This document shows positions 7,136 to 15,923 of a stretch of 38,255 bases of DNA, piece after piece. The position numbers and the translations under genes were made by a program. This stretch comes from Actinomycetota bacterium. Lineage in GTDB: Bacteria > Actinomycetota > Thermoleophilia > Solirubrobacterales > Solirubrobacteraceae. Within the stretch, counting starts at the first letter, position 1; the number at the start of each line of letters is the position of its first letter. Below the pieces are notes generated by a model. That model saw nothing but the letters and a program-made list of their open reading frames with translations. It made no database searches and was not told the DNA's origin. The stretch covers positions 1 through 38,255 of the forward strand of contig JADDQZ010000062.1 in assembly GCA_016781085.1 (NCBI GenBank), read 5' to 3'.

Positions 7136-9052
7136 ATGCACGTGACCCTTCCTGACGGCAAGCGCCTCGATTTGTCAGAGCAGGCGACCGGCGCGGATGC
7201 GGCGGCCGCCATCGGCGCTGGGTTGGCGCGTGCGGCGCTGGCGATCAAGGTGGACGGAGAGCTGCGGGACCTGTCGGCGCCCTTGTCCGATGGCGCCGAG
7301 ATCTCGATCGTCACAGGCCGCGACGCCGACTCGCTGGAGCTCGTCCGTCACGACTGCGCGCACGTCCTCGCTGCCGCCATCCTCGAGCTCTATCCCGGCA
7401 CACGGATTTCGATCGGCCCCCCGATCGAAGACGGCTTCTACTACGACTTCGACTTCCCCGAAGGCGTGTCCATCTCAGAGCACGACTTCGGCGCGATCGA
7501 AGCGAAGATGGCCGAACACATCCGTGCCGACGAGCCGTTCGTGCGCGACGACATCGATGTGGACACCGCGTTGGAGCGGTTCCGTGAGGAGGATCAGCCT
7601 TACAAGGTCGAGCTGATCGAGGACCTCATGGCCGCCCAAGGCGTTCAAACCGTTTCCCTCTACACCAACGGTCCCTTCACCGACCTCTGCCGTGGCCCGC
7701 ACGCTCCTTCCACCAAGCGGATCAAGGCGTTCAAGCTGCTCAGCGTCGCAGGCGCTTACTGGCGCGGTGACGCCAAACGCCAGATGCTCACCCGCATCTA
7801 CGGCACCGCCTTTTTAGACAAGGCCGAGCTCGCGGCGTATCTGGAGCGGCTCGAGCAGGCGCGCGCCCGCGACCACCGCAAGCTTGGTCGTGAGCTGGAC
7901 CTCTTCCTGTTCTCCGAGCTTTCGCCCGGCTCGCCGTTCTGGCAGCCGAACGGGATGGCGATCTGGAACGCGCTGACCGAGTTGTGGCGCTCAGAGAACG
8001 CCGGACGCGGCTATCGCGAGGTGCGCACGCCGATCCTCTACGACGTCGAGCTTTGGAAGCAGTCGGGGCACTGGGACAAGTACCGCGACAACATGTACTT
8101 CACGGACGTCGAAGGCAGGCAGATGGGGCTCAAGCCCATGAACTGCCCGGCGCACATCCAGTTGTACAAGTCGGCGCGGCGCTCCTACCGGGACCTGCCG
8201 ATCCGCTACTCCGAAGCGGGCCTCGTGCACCGGCACGAGCCCAGTGGGACCCTGCACGGTTTGATGCGTGTGCGCCACATCACCCAAGACGATGCCCACA
8301 TCTTCTGCACCGAAGAGCAGGTGCAGGAGGAAGTCGCAGGCTGCCTTGACTTCGGCTTCTTCCTCTACGAGACGTTCGGCTTCGAGCCGAGGCTCGAGCT
8401 TTCCACGCGGCCCGAGCAGCGGATCGGCTCAGACGAGATGTGGGATCGCGCCGAGGCAGCGTTGGCCGGCGCGCTCGACGCCAAAGGCCTCGAGTACGAA
8501 GTGAACCCGGGTGACGGCGCCTTCTACGGCCCGAAGATCGACCTGCACATGACCGACTCGATCGGTCGCTCTTGGCAGCTCGGGACCGTCCAACTCGATT
8601 ATTCGATGCCTGAGCGCTTCGACATCGGCTACACCGGTGCGGACAATGCCGATCATCGGCCGGTCATGATTCATCGCGCTCTGCTGGGCTCCTTTGAGCG
8701 CTTCATCGGCATCCTCGTGGAGCACTACGCCGGCGAGTTTCCGCTGTGGCTGGCGCCCGTGCAGGCAATCGTCCTGCCTGTGTCGGACCGCTTCGCCGAG
8801 TACGGGTCCGAAGTCGCCAAGGCGCTGGGGACAGCAGGCCTTCGGGCCGAGCTGGATGCACGCACGGAATCCGTCGGGCGCAAGATCCGCGATGCTGAGC
8901 TGCGCAAGGTTCCCTACATGCTGGTCGTCGGAGAACGGGAAGCCGAGCAGCGAGCCGTCGCCTTGCGCCGCCACGGCGAAGGAGACGTGGGCACGCTGGA
9001 GCTGGCCGACGCCGTCGGGCGGCTCGCGTCTGAGGATCACAAGCGGCAGTGA
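7136..9052 (+). CDS. thrS: Threonyl-tRNA synthetase
   Basis: A protein of 638 residues, the usual length for bacterial ThrRS, which charges tRNA(Thr) in the cytoplasm. Domains in order: TGS (MHVTLPDGKRLDLSEQATG, about 1-60); the editing domain with HDCAHVLAAAI and GFYYDFDFPEG; the class II catalytic core with GLKPMNCPAHI (zinc Cys), RYSEAGLVHRHEPSG and MRVRHITQDDAHIF; and the C-terminal anticodon-binding domain from about WLAPVQAIVLPVSD. The frame stays open upstream to 7010, but the TGS domain begins right at the ATG at 7136, which also fits the TAGGAT box. A 7-bp hairpin follows the stop. All expected catalytic parts are present. Confidence 0.97.
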   Translation: MHVTLPDGKRLDLSEQATGADAAAAIGAGLARAALAIKVDGELRDLSAPLSDGAEISIVTGRDADSLELVRHDCAHVLAAAILELYPGTRISIGPPIEDGFYYDFDFPEGVSISEHDFGAIEAKMAEHIRADEPFVRDDIDVDTALERFREEDQPYKVELIEDLMAAQGVQTVSLYTNGPFTDLCRGPHAPSTKRIKAFKLLSVAGAYWRGDAKRQMLTRIYGTAFLDKAELAAYLERLEQARARDHRKLGRELDLFLFSELSPGSPFWQPNGMAIWNALTELWRSENAGRGYREVRTPILYDVELWKQSGHWDKYRDNMYFTDVEGRQMGLKPMNCPAHIQLYKSARRSYRDLPIRYSEAGLVHRHEPSGTLHGLMRVRHITQDDAHIFCTEEQVQEEVAGCLDFGFFLYETFGFEPRLELSTRPEQRIGSDEMWDRAEAALAGALDAKGLEYEVNPGDGAFYGPKIDLHMTDSIGRSWQLGTVQLDYSMPERFDIGYTGADNADHRPVMIHRALLGSFERFIGILVEHYAGEFPLWLAPVQAIVLPVSDRFAEYGSEVAKALGTAGLRAELDARTESVGRKIRDAELRKVPYMLVVGEREAEQRAVALRRHGEGDVGTLELADAVGRLASEDHKRQ

Positions 9053-9071
9053 CTGTGTTGCCGCCTGATCG

Positions 9072-9089
9072 CGCCGTCGGGAGACGGCG
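9072..9089 (+). terminator. Hairpin after thrS, weak terminator candidate
   Basis: CGCCGTC and GACGGCG form a perfect 7-bp stem around a GGGA loop, 19 nt after the thrS stop. There is no U-tract, so it may be a rho-assisted or pausing structure instead. Confidence 0.4.
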
Positions 9090-9097
9090 GGGGATGC

Positions 9098-9127
9098 TTG
9101 CCTTGACGTCCGCTCCGTCGCTATGCT
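9098..9127 (+). promoter_or_regulatory. Candidate infC promoter
   Basis: TTGCCT at 9098-9103 and TATGCT at 9122-9127 are 18 bp apart. Transcription would start near 9134, leaving a leader of about 60 nt before the infC ATG, unlike the leaderless layout of its neighbours. A leader would leave room for translational control, but I cannot identify a known element in it. Confidence 0.45.
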
Positions 9128-9194
9128 TACCGATGTTGATCACGTTTTATTTCCAGCGCCGGTTCGCTTGACAAGCCGCGCCTCCAACTGACAC

Positions 9195-9749
9195 ATGCCG
9201 GTTCCGCGTAGATTTGACCGGCAACCGCCCGAGCGCGACAACACGCGCGTCAACGAGCGGATTCGCGTGCCTCAGGTGCGCCTCATCGACGAGAAGGGCC
9301 AGCAGGTGGGCGTCATGGCCACCAACGACGCCCTCACGTACGCGCAGCAGCGTGAACTCGACTTGGTCGAGGTAGCGCCGGACGCCAAGCCACCGGTATG
9401 CCGGGTGCTCGATTACTCGAAGTACAAGTACGAGCAGGCGCAGAAGCTCAAAGCTGCGCGCAAGCATCAGCAGCAGATCACCGTGCGAGAGATCAAGCTT
9501 CGCCCAAAGATCGCCCAGCACGATTACGACACCAAGAAGAACCACGTCACGCGTTTCTTGAACGCCAAAGACAAGGTCAAAGTGACGATCATGTTCCGCG
9601 GCCGGGAGATGGCTCACCCGGAGCGCGGCGAGATGCTGCTCAACAGGCTGGCCGAAGAGCTCAAGGAACTGGCCGTCGTGGAACAGCGCCCTCAGCAGGA
9701 CGGGCGCAACATGACGATGATGCTCGGGCCGCTCAAGAGCGCCACCTAG
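9195..9749 (+). CDS. infC: Translation initiation factor IF-3
   Basis: A protein of 184 residues, normal for IF-3, which binds the 30S subunit, keeps it apart from 50S and proofreads initiator tRNA and start codon. The N-domain opens NERIRVPQVRLIDEKGQQVG. It contains the ALTYAQQRELDLVEVAPDAK stretch and YSKYKYEQAQK before the lysine-rich linker; the C-domain has EIKLRPKIAQHDYDTKK and VTIMFRGREMAHPERG. The start is an ordinary ATG at 9195, not the AUU used for autoregulation in enterobacteria. A strong 12-bp hairpin follows the stop, and rpmI begins 257 bp later with its own promoter-like box, so infC seems to be transcribed alone here. Confidence 0.97.
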   Translation: MPVPRRFDRQPPERDNTRVNERIRVPQVRLIDEKGQQVGVMATNDALTYAQQRELDLVEVAPDAKPPVCRVLDYSKYKYEQAQKLKAARKHQQQITVREIKLRPKIAQHDYDTKKNHVTRFLNAKDKVKVTIMFRGREMAHPERGEMLLNRLAEELKELAVVEQRPQQDGRNMTMMLGPLKSAT

Positions 9750-9754
9750 CGTTC

Positions 9755-9782
9755 AGCACGGCGCGCGCGTGCGCGTCGTGCT
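9755..9782 (+). terminator. Strong hairpin after infC
   Basis: A 12-bp stem (AGCACGGCGCGC pairing with GCGCGTCGTGCT, one G-U pair) surrounds a GCGT tetraloop, 5 nt after the infC stop. Only two T follow the stem, so it is a stable hairpin with a poor U-tract; termination is likely but not certain. Confidence 0.55.
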
Positions 9783-9989
9783 TTGCCATTGCTTGCTGCG
9801 CGCCACCGCAGCGGTGGACGCAAGCGCTGGCAGATTTTGATGGCGGGCACTGCGGTGCAGAAGGTGCGACCGGATCGCCGCGCGGCTCGACCGGCTTGCA
9901 ACGTCTACACCGGGCTAGCGGTCCCAACGGCAATGCCTCTCGCGTCGACGTCGCGCCTGAGGCACACCGCAGGCTGACGACGCTTCTCC

Positions 9990-9995
9990 TATACT
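9990..9995 (+). promoter_or_regulatory. -10 box for rpmI-rplT
   Basis: TATACT, the best -10 match in the window, ends 11 nt before the rpmI ATG at 10007. Transcription would start within about 5 nt of the start codon, so the mRNA would be leaderless or nearly so. No -35 is evident. Confidence 0.5.
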
Positions 9996-10006
9996 GACGC
10001 CCTCGT

Positions 10007-10210
10007 ATGCCGAAGATGAAGTCTCATTCGGGCGCCAAGAAGCGCTTCAAGAAGACCGGCAGTGGCAAGCTGCAGGCTCGTCACGCCTTCTCGAGCCACA
10101 TTCTCGAGAAGAAGTCGCCGAAGCGCAAGCGTTCGTTCGCGCTCGATGTCGACATATCGCCGGCTGACCGCAGTCGCGTGAAGTCTCTGCTCGGGGGCAA
10201 CGGGCGATGA
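10007..10210 (+). CDS. rpmI: 50S ribosomal protein bL35
   Basis: A protein of 67 residues, very basic, beginning [20 protein letters not shown], the signature N-terminus of bL35, followed by [20 protein letters not shown]. It is a structural protein of the large ribosomal subunit. Its stop overlaps the rplT start (ATGA at 10207-10210), so the two are translationally coupled as in most bacteria. Unlike many genomes, infC is separated by 257 bp and a hairpin. Confidence 0.97.
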   Translation: MPKMKSHSGAKKRFKKTGSGKLQARHAFSSHILEKKSPKRKRSFALDVDISPADRSRVKSLLGGNGR

Positions 10211-10569
10211 GCCGCGTCAAGCGCTCCGTCAGCGCACGCAAGAAGCGCCGTGCCACGCTCGAGCTGACCAAGGGCTACCGCGGTCAAGCGAACTCCTCCT
10301 ACCGGCGCGCCAAAGAAGCGCTCATGAAGGCGGAGCAGTACGCCTACCGCGACCGCCGCAACCGCAAGCGCGACTTCCGCCGCCTGTGGATCACCCGCAT
10401 CAACGCGGCCGCGCGTCAGAACGGCATGAGCTACGGCACGTTCATGCATGGCCTCAAGCTTGCCGGAATCGAGTTGGACCGCAAGGTCCTCGCTGACATC
10501 GCCGTGCGCGACGCCGACAGCTTCCGCCGATTCGCCGACCACGCCCGCGAGGCGCTGGCAGCCGCCTGA
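10207..10569 (+). CDS. rplT: 50S ribosomal protein bL20
   Basis: A protein of 120 residues, the normal size. [20 protein letters not shown], then [20 protein letters not shown] and [20 protein letters not shown], are classic bL20. It binds 23S rRNA early in 50S assembly and in some bacteria represses its own operon by binding the mRNA leader; no long leader for such control is visible here because the promoter box lies just before rpmI. The start overlaps the rpmI stop, and a strong intrinsic terminator follows. Confidence 0.97.
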   Translation: MSRVKRSVSARKKRRATLELTKGYRGQANSSYRRAKEALMKAEQYAYRDRRNRKRDFRRLWITRINAAARQNGMSYGTFMHGLKLAGIELDRKVLADIAVRDADSFRRFADHAREALAAA

Positions 10570-10593
10570 CGGCTTTCGGCACTTCGGTCTTAC

Positions 10594-10625
10594 GGGCGCC
10601 CCTCGAAAGAGCGGCGCCCTTTTTT
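10594..10625 (+). terminator. Intrinsic terminator after rplT
   Basis: GGGCGCC (10594-10600) pairs with GGCGCCC (10613-10619), an inner CCTC-GAAA-GAG can extend the stem, and six T follow at 10620-10625. This is the clearest rho-independent terminator in the window; it closes the rpmI-rplT unit. Confidence 0.85.
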
Positions 10626-10642
10626 GTTTACAGGCCCCTTTC

Positions 10643-11365
10643 GTGACCATCACCAGCTCCCACAACGAAAACCTCAAGGAGATCCGCAAGCTCGCGGGCC
10701 GCCGCTGGCGCGACAAGCTCCAGCGCTTCGTCGCCGAAGGCGAAGACCTCCTGGAAGCGGCCGAAGTCGCCGGCTGGGAGCCCTTGGAGCGCTACGTCGC
10801 CGACGGAAGTGGTTTGGCCGGCATCCCGGTCGCGCCGCACGTCTTGGCCGAGATCTCGCAGCTGGGTTCGGGCACGCGCGCTCTCGCTGTGTACGCCCAG
10901 CGCTGGGAAAAGGCTCCGGTCGGGCCGCGGTGCCTTGCGCTGTGGGGGGTCGGCGACCCCGGCAACGTCGGCACGGCGCTGCGCTCTGCCCGGGCCTTCG
11001 GGGCGTCGTGCGTGGCGCTCGGCCCGGGAACGGTCGATCCGTACGGGCACAAGGCCGTACGCGCGTCGATGGGAGCGCTGTTCTCCGTGCCGCTCGTGCG
11101 GGTACGCGACGTCGCCGACCTTCCCGCGCCGCGGGTGGCGCTGGTGGCCGGGCGCGGTCGTGATTTGTCCGAGCTCGCTGGCCAAGCGGGCACGCTGTTG
11201 ATCGGCGCGGAGCGCGACGGTCTCCCCGACCACGTGGTGGCCGGCTGCGACGACGTGGCCCATATCCCGATCCACGGTGATTCACTCAACGCCGCCATGG
11301 CCGCCACCGTGGCGCTCTACGAAGCGTCGCGAAGCCAGCACGCGCAGGCGGCCGCCGAGCCCTAG
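10643..11365 (+). CDS. SpoU/TrmH-family RNA 2'-O-methyltransferase (TsnR-like)
   Basis: A protein of 240 residues from a GTG at 10643, just after the rplT terminator. An N-terminal L30e-like substrate-binding part (SSHNENLKEIRKLAGRRWRD through about residue 85) precedes a SPOUT knot domain with its three motifs: NVGTALRSARAFGA, LLIGAERDGLP, and IPIHGDSLNAAMAATVALYE. Such enzymes methylate ribose 2'-OH in rRNA or tRNA using S-adenosylmethionine as dimers. The same slot between rplT and pheS holds tsnR in other Actinobacteria, so an rRNA target is likely, but the exact nucleotide cannot be inferred. The frame is open further upstream, through rplT in another frame, but that stretch is not part of the domain. 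Confidence 0.85.
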   Translation: MTITSSHNENLKEIRKLAGRRWRDKLQRFVAEGEDLLEAAEVAGWEPLERYVADGSGLAGIPVAPHVLAEISQLGSGTRALAVYAQRWEKAPVGPRCLALWGVGDPGNVGTALRSARAFGASCVALGPGTVDPYGHKAVRASMGALFSVPLVRVRDVADLPAPRVALVAGRGRDLSELAGQAGTLLIGAERDGLPDHVVAGCDDVAHIPIHGDSLNAAMAATVALYEASRSQHAQAAAEP

Positions 11366-11368
11366 ACG

Positions 11369-11374
11369 TAGGAT
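11369..11374 (+). promoter_or_regulatory. -10 box for pheS-pheT-argCJBD unit
   Basis: TAGGAT followed by 7 nt and the ATG at 11382, within 20 nt of the upstream gene's stop. This spacing favours 11382 over the ATG at 11373, which lies inside the box, and over 11391. Confidence 0.5.
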
Positions 11375-11381
11375 GGCGGCG

Positions 11382-12437
11382 ATGAGCGCGATGGACCAGT
11401 TGAAGCAGATCCGCTTCGAGGCGCAGGCGGCGATTGAAGCCGCCGCTTCTTCCGCGCAGCTTGAGCAGGCACGCGTCGAACACCTCGGGCGCAAGGCGGA
11501 GCTGCCGAACCTGCTGCGCGGCGTGGCGTCGCTGCCGCCAGCCGAACGCGGGTCCGTCGGCAAGGCCGCGAATCAACTGCGCAAGGAGCTCGAAGCCGCG
11601 CTGGAAACCCGCCAATCCGACTTGGAACGCGCTGAGCTCGACGCGCGGCTCGCGACCGACGTCGTCGACGTAACGCTCCCCGCCAGTCCGGTGGTTCCCG
11701 TCGGTCGGCTGCATCTGGTGACCGCCACGCGCCGCGAAGTCGAGGACATCTTCCTCGGCCTCGGCTTCCGTGTTGCCGAGGGTCCGGAAGTCGAGCACGC
11801 CTACTACAACTTCGACGGCCTCAACTTCAACTCCAGCCATCCGGCCCGGTTGTGGACGGACACCTTCTACGTGTCCGAAGACGTGCTTCTGCGCACTCAC
11901 ACCTCGCCGATGCAGGTGCGCGCGATGGAGCTGCACGCGCCGCCCCTGTATCTGATCATTCCCGGACGCGTCTATCGCCGCGACTCCGACGCGACGCACA
12001 CGCCGCAGTTCCATCAAGTGGAGGGTCTGGCCGTCGACGAGGACATCACGCTGGGCGATCTCAACGGAACGCTGACCACCTTCGCCCGGGCGGTCTTCGG
12101 CGACGAGCGCAAGATCCGGCTGCGCCCGCATTTCTTCCCCTTCACCGAGCCGAGCGTCGAAGTCGACGTCTCCTGCTTCAACTGCCGTGACGGCTTCGTC
12201 CGCGACGGCAGTCGCTGCCCGCTTTGCAAGGGCACGACTTGGATCGAGATCCTGGGCGCGGGCATGGTCGACCCCAACGTCTTCGAGTACGTGCGCGAGT
12301 TCGGCTACGACCCGGACCGCTACACGGGCTTTGCCTTCGGAATGGGCCTCGAGCGGATCGCCATGCTCAAGCACGGAGTGACGGACCTGCGGCTGTTCTA
12401 CGACAACGATTTGCGCTTCCTGGAGCAGTTCGGATGA
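11382..12437 (+). CDS. pheS: Phenylalanyl-tRNA synthetase alpha subunit
   Basis: A protein of 351 residues. An N-terminal coiled-coil arm (about 1-90: VEHLGRKAELPNLLRGVASL) binds tRNA; the class II catalytic domain contains GFRVAEGPEVEHAYYNFDGL, SSHPARLWTDTFYV, LLRTHTSPMQVRAM, PGRVYRRDSDATHTPQFHQ and EILGAGMVDPNVFEY. With PheT it forms the alpha2beta2 enzyme that charges tRNA(Phe). A four-Cys knuckle (CFNC at 265-268, CPLC at 279-282) sits between the last two catalytic motifs; similar Cys pairs occur in PheS of several deep bacterial lineages and probably bind zinc. Start chosen at 11382 from the -10 spacing. The stop overlaps pheT (ATGA). Confidence 0.96.
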   Translation: MSAMDQLKQIRFEAQAAIEAAASSAQLEQARVEHLGRKAELPNLLRGVASLPPAERGSVGKAANQLRKELEAALETRQSDLERAELDARLATDVVDVTLPASPVVPVGRLHLVTATRREVEDIFLGLGFRVAEGPEVEHAYYNFDGLNFNSSHPARLWTDTFYVSEDVLLRTHTSPMQVRAMELHAPPLYLIIPGRVYRRDSDATHTPQFHQVEGLAVDEDITLGDLNGTLTTFARAVFGDERKIRLRPHFFPFTEPSVEVDVSCFNCRDGFVRDGSRCPLCKGTTWIEILGAGMVDPNVFEYVREFGYDPDRYTGFAFGMGLERIAMLKHGVTDLRLFYDNDLRFLEQFG

Positions 12438-14923
12438 AGCTGCCGCTGATCTGGCTGCACGACTACTGCCGTCCCGACGTGTCGGCCTCTGAGCTGGCCT
12501 CGCGCCTCGCGTTGACCGGTACCGAAGTCGACCGGATTCTCCATCACGGCGTGAGCGAAGCCGACTGCTTCATCGTCGGCCGCGTGCTGTCGGCCGAGCG
12601 TCATCCCGATGCCGACCGCTTGTCGGTCTGCATCGTGGCCACGGGGGAGGGTGACACGGCTCAGATCGTCTGCGGAGCGCCCAACGTCGCGGCGGGGCAG
12701 ACCGTCGCCGTCGCCCAGCCGGGCGCGGTCATGCCCGACGGGACCAAGCTCGGCAAGGCGAAGCTGCGCGGTGTCGAGTCCTCGGGGATGATCCTCGCCG
12801 AAGACGAGCTGGCAATCGGTTCCGACCACGCCGGGATCATGATTCTCGACGAGGACCTGGTGCCGGGTACGCCGCTGGCAGAGGTGCTGCCCATCTCCAC
12901 CGACGTGCTCGAACTTGAGATCACGCCGAACCGGCCGGACTGCCTGTCGGTCTACGGCGTCGCGCGCGAGGTCCACGCAGCGACCGACGCGCCGCTCACA
13001 GCGCCGCCGTGGCAGGAGGACTCCGGCTCGGCCGGCCGGGTCCCCGGGTTCGACGCGCGCGTGGAGGCCGGGGACCTGTGCCCGCGCTTCACGCTGCGGC
13101 TGTTCGAAGACGTCAAGATCGGCCCTTCTCCTCCCTGGCTGAAGGCGCGCCTGTCGGCCGCCGGCCAGCGGCCGATCTCCAACGTCGTCGACATCACCAA
13201 CTACGTGATGCTGCTGACCGGCCAGCCGATGCACGCCTTCGACGCCGACACCGTCGCGGGCGGGATCCTGACCGTGCGCCGCGCGCGGGAAGGGGAGACG
13301 CTGACCACGCTCGACGGAGTGCAACGGCCGCTGGATCCGGATGTGTGCCTGATCGAAGACGCCGCCGGCCCGACCAGCATCGCCGGGGTCATGGGCGGCG
13401 CGCGCTCGGAGGTCTCCGAGTCCACGACGCGCGTGCTGATGGAGGCGGCGACCTGGAACGGCCCCAACATTCAACGCACGTCGACGCGCCTGGGTCTGCG
13501 CACGGAGGCGTCCGGGCGCTTCGAGAAGCAGTTGTCGCCGGAAGCGGCGATGGAGGCCCAAGCGATCGCCACCAAGCTGATGGTCGAGCTCTGCGGCGCG
13601 CGGGTGGTCGAGGGCACGATCGACGTTCTTGAGCCGGTGGGCTCGGCGCCATTCGACGAGATCGAACTGGCCGACCGGACGGTCGAGCGGATCCTCGGCG
13701 TGGCCATCCCGCGCGAGGAATGCGCCGCCATCCTCACGCGGCTCGGTTTCGAGACGCGCGACGCGGGCGAGGGCCTCAACGTCCGCGTTCCCCACTGGCG
13801 CCGCGATGACGTCGCCCGCGAGGCGGATCTCGTCGAAGAAGTGGCGCGCATCTGGGGGCTTGACCGCCTGCCGGTGACGCTCCCATCCCGGCGAGACGCC
13901 GTTGGTCGCCTGGACGTCGCGCAGCAGCTGCGGCGGCGGGCTGAAGACGTGTTGACCGGTTGCGGCCTGAGTGAGGCGATCGGCTGGAGCTTCGCGGCGC
14001 CTTCGTTTCCCCAGCGCCTTGGGCTGGCCGACTCCGATCCGCGGTCTCGATTCGTGACGCTGGCCAACCCGATGTCTGAGGACCAGTCCGTGCTGCGCAC
14101 GACGCTGCTGGTGTCGCTGCTCGACAACGTTCGAACGAACCGCGCTCGCGGAAATCACGACGTCAAATTGTTCGAGTGCGGCACGGTTTATGTTCGTCGC
14201 GAAGCCACGGACGCCGCAGCGCACTCCGGTCCGGGCGCTTCCGAACGAGATGCGGCCGTTGCGCCGTCAGCCCAGCGTGACGCCGTTCTTCCCGTGGAAT
14301 CGACCCATGTGGCGGCGCTGCTGACCGGCAGCCTGCGGCCGGTGTCGTGGCGCGAACCGCAGCCTCCCCAAGCCGACTACTTCGCGGTCAAGGGCGTGCT
14401 TGCGGCGCTGCTAGACGCGCTTCGCGTCCCCTGGGAAGTGCAAGCCGCGAGCGAGCCGTTCCTGCATCCCGGCCGTAGCGCCCGCATCCTGATCGGCGGC
14501 CTGGACGCTGGATGGCTCGGAGAGCTTCACCCCACGATCGTGGGCGGGTGGGACATCGCCTCGGCGGCCGGCTTTGAGCTTGATTGGGCGACAGTCGCGC
14601 AGGCGGCGGTCCATGTGCCGCACTACCGCGACGTGACCTCGTTTCCCGCCGTGCGACAGGACCTGGCCGTCGTCGTGTCCGACGACGTCACCGCGGAGGA
14701 AGTGCTCGACCAGCTGCGCTCGGCCGGTGGAAAGCTGCTGCGCAAGGCCGAGGTGTTCGACGTCTATCGCGGCGAGCAAGTGGGAGAGGGCCGCGCGTCG
14801 CTGGCCATCCGCCTCGAGTTCGGCGCCGACGACCGCACGCTGACCGACGAAGAAGTCGGCGTGCGGCGCGCGAAGATCGTTTCCACGCTCGCCGAGCGCC
14901 TGGGTGGTGAGCTGCGTGGCTGA
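12434..14923 (+). CDS. pheT: Phenylalanyl-tRNA synthetase beta subunit
   Basis: A protein of 829 residues, typical for bacterial PheT. In order: MKLPLIWLHDYC start; an EMAP/OB tRNA-binding domain (about 40-150: VLSAERHPDADRL, CGAPNV, GVESSGMILAEDEL); a B3/4 editing domain (ITPNRPDCLSVYG, SNVVDITNYVMLLTGQPMHA); a B5 domain; a catalytic-like core (LANPMSEDQSVLRTTLL); and a C-terminal ferredoxin-fold anticodon domain (FPAVRQDLAVVVSDDV). An Ala/Asp-rich insert around residues 598-620 is a less conserved spacer. It starts within the pheS stop and ends within argC, so it bridges the translation and arginine genes in one coupled transcript. Confidence 0.97.
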   Translation: MKLPLIWLHDYCRPDVSASELASRLALTGTEVDRILHHGVSEADCFIVGRVLSAERHPDADRLSVCIVATGEGDTAQIVCGAPNVAAGQTVAVAQPGAVMPDGTKLGKAKLRGVESSGMILAEDELAIGSDHAGIMILDEDLVPGTPLAEVLPISTDVLELEITPNRPDCLSVYGVAREVHAATDAPLTAPPWQEDSGSAGRVPGFDARVEAGDLCPRFTLRLFEDVKIGPSPPWLKARLSAAGQRPISNVVDITNYVMLLTGQPMHAFDADTVAGGILTVRRAREGETLTTLDGVQRPLDPDVCLIEDAAGPTSIAGVMGGARSEVSESTTRVLMEAATWNGPNIQRTSTRLGLRTEASGRFEKQLSPEAAMEAQAIATKLMVELCGARVVEGTIDVLEPVGSAPFDEIELADRTVERILGVAIPREECAAILTRLGFETRDAGEGLNVRVPHWRRDDVAREADLVEEVARIWGLDRLPVTLPSRRDAVGRLDVAQQLRRRAEDVLTGCGLSEAIGWSFAAPSFPQRLGLADSDPRSRFVTLANPMSEDQSVLRTTLLVSLLDNVRTNRARGNHDVKLFECGTVYVRREATDAAAHSGPGASERDAAVAPSAQRDAVLPVESTHVAALLTGSLRPVSWREPQPPQADYFAVKGVLAALLDALRVPWEVQAASEPFLHPGRSARILIGGLDAGWLGELHPTIVGGWDIASAAGFELDWATVAQAAVHVPHYRDVTSFPAVRQDLAVVVSDDVTAEEVLDQLRSAGGKLLRKAEVFDVYRGEQVGEGRASLAIRLEFGADDRTLTDEEVGVRRAKIVSTLAERLGGELRG

Positions 14924-15923
14924 AGTGAGCGTCGCGGTCATCGGCGCCTCGGGTTACGCCGGCGCGATTGCCGCCGGGCTGCTGCACCGGCATCCGGGCT
15001 TCGATTTGCGCCACGTGACCGCCCGCACCGAGGCGGGGATGAAGCTGGGCGAGCTTCACCCGCGCACGCGCGTGCCGCTCGTCCTGGAGCCCTACGACGT
15101 CGATGTCCACGGTGAAGTCGACGCCGCCATCGTGGCCTACCCGCACGGTGCGGCGGCGCCGACGGTGGCCGAGCTGCATGCGCGTGGGGTGCGGGTGGTC
15201 GATCTTTCCGCCGACTTCCGCCTGCGTGACCGCGGGACCTACGAGCAGTGGTACGGCGAGCATGGCGCTCCCGAAGTATTCGAGACGGGCGACGCGGTGT
15301 ACGGCTTGCCGGAGCTCTACCGCGACGAGGTTGCCCAAGCCCGCATCGTCGCCAACCCGGGTTGCTATCCGACGGCGGCGCTGCTCGCGCTCGCGCCGCT
15401 GGCGCGGGAGAAGCTCATCTCTGACGTGGTGATCGACGCCAAGTCGGGCATCTCTGGCGCCGGCCGCAGCGCGACAGCGACGACGCATTTCGTTTCCGCC
15501 AACGAGAACTTGACGCCGTACAAGGTGGGCGCTCATCGGCACACGCCGGAAATCGAGCAGGAGCTTGGAGTGCTCGGCAGCGAGCTGGCGATTTCCTTCA
15601 CTCCGCATCTTGTGCCCTTGGCCCAGGGCGAGATGACGTCCTGCTACGTCACGCCGACGCGACCGGTTGGGCAGGCTGAAGTCAGCGAGCTCTTCCGCGC
15701 CGCTTATGCCTCCGAGCCTTGGGTGGAGCTCAGCGAGGCGCCGCCCGGCGTGCTTGAAGTCCGCGACACCAACTTTTGCCGCATCTCGGTTCACGTCGAC
15801 CCCCGCACCAGCCGCGTCATCGTCTTCGCGACGATCGACAACCTGTGGAAGGGAGCGGCGTCGCAAGCGGTTCAGAACCTCAACCTGATGTTCGGCCGCG
15901 ACGAAGCAGAGGGACTGCTTTGA
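14916..15923 (+). CDS. argC: N-acetyl-gamma-glutamyl-phosphate reductase
   Basis: A protein of 335 residues. It reduces N-acetylglutamyl 5-phosphate to the semialdehyde with NADPH, the third step of arginine synthesis. The Rossmann motif VAVIGASGYAGA is at the N-terminus, the catalytic Cys is in ANPGCYPTAALLAL (about C150), and the general-base His region is AHRHTPEIEQEL. A GTG at 14916 is preferred because it puts the Rossmann strand right at the start and overlaps the pheT stop (14921-14923); GTG codons at 14904 and 14907 would only add a few residues. The 3' end overlaps the argJ start. Confidence 0.95.
   Translation: MAEVSVAVIGASGYAGAIAAGLLHRHPGFDLRHVTARTEAGMKLGELHPRTRVPLVLEPYDVDVHGEVDAAIVAYPHGAAAPTVAELHARGVRVVDLSADFRLRDRGTYEQWYGEHGAPEVFETGDAVYGLPELYRDEVAQARIVANPGCYPTAALLALAPLAREKLISDVVIDAKSGISGAGRSATATTHFVSANENLTPYKVGAHRHTPEIEQELGVLGSELAISFTPHLVPLAQGEMTSCYVTPTRPVGQAEVSELFRAAYASEPWVELSEAPPGVLEVRDTNFCRISVHVDPRTSRVIVFATIDNLWKGAASQAVQNLNLMFGRDEAEGLL

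Noticed and set aside
14904-14915. Earlier GTG starts for argC
   Set aside because: They would add only MVSC-type residues before the Rossmann strand. The GTG at 14916 gives the family-typical start.
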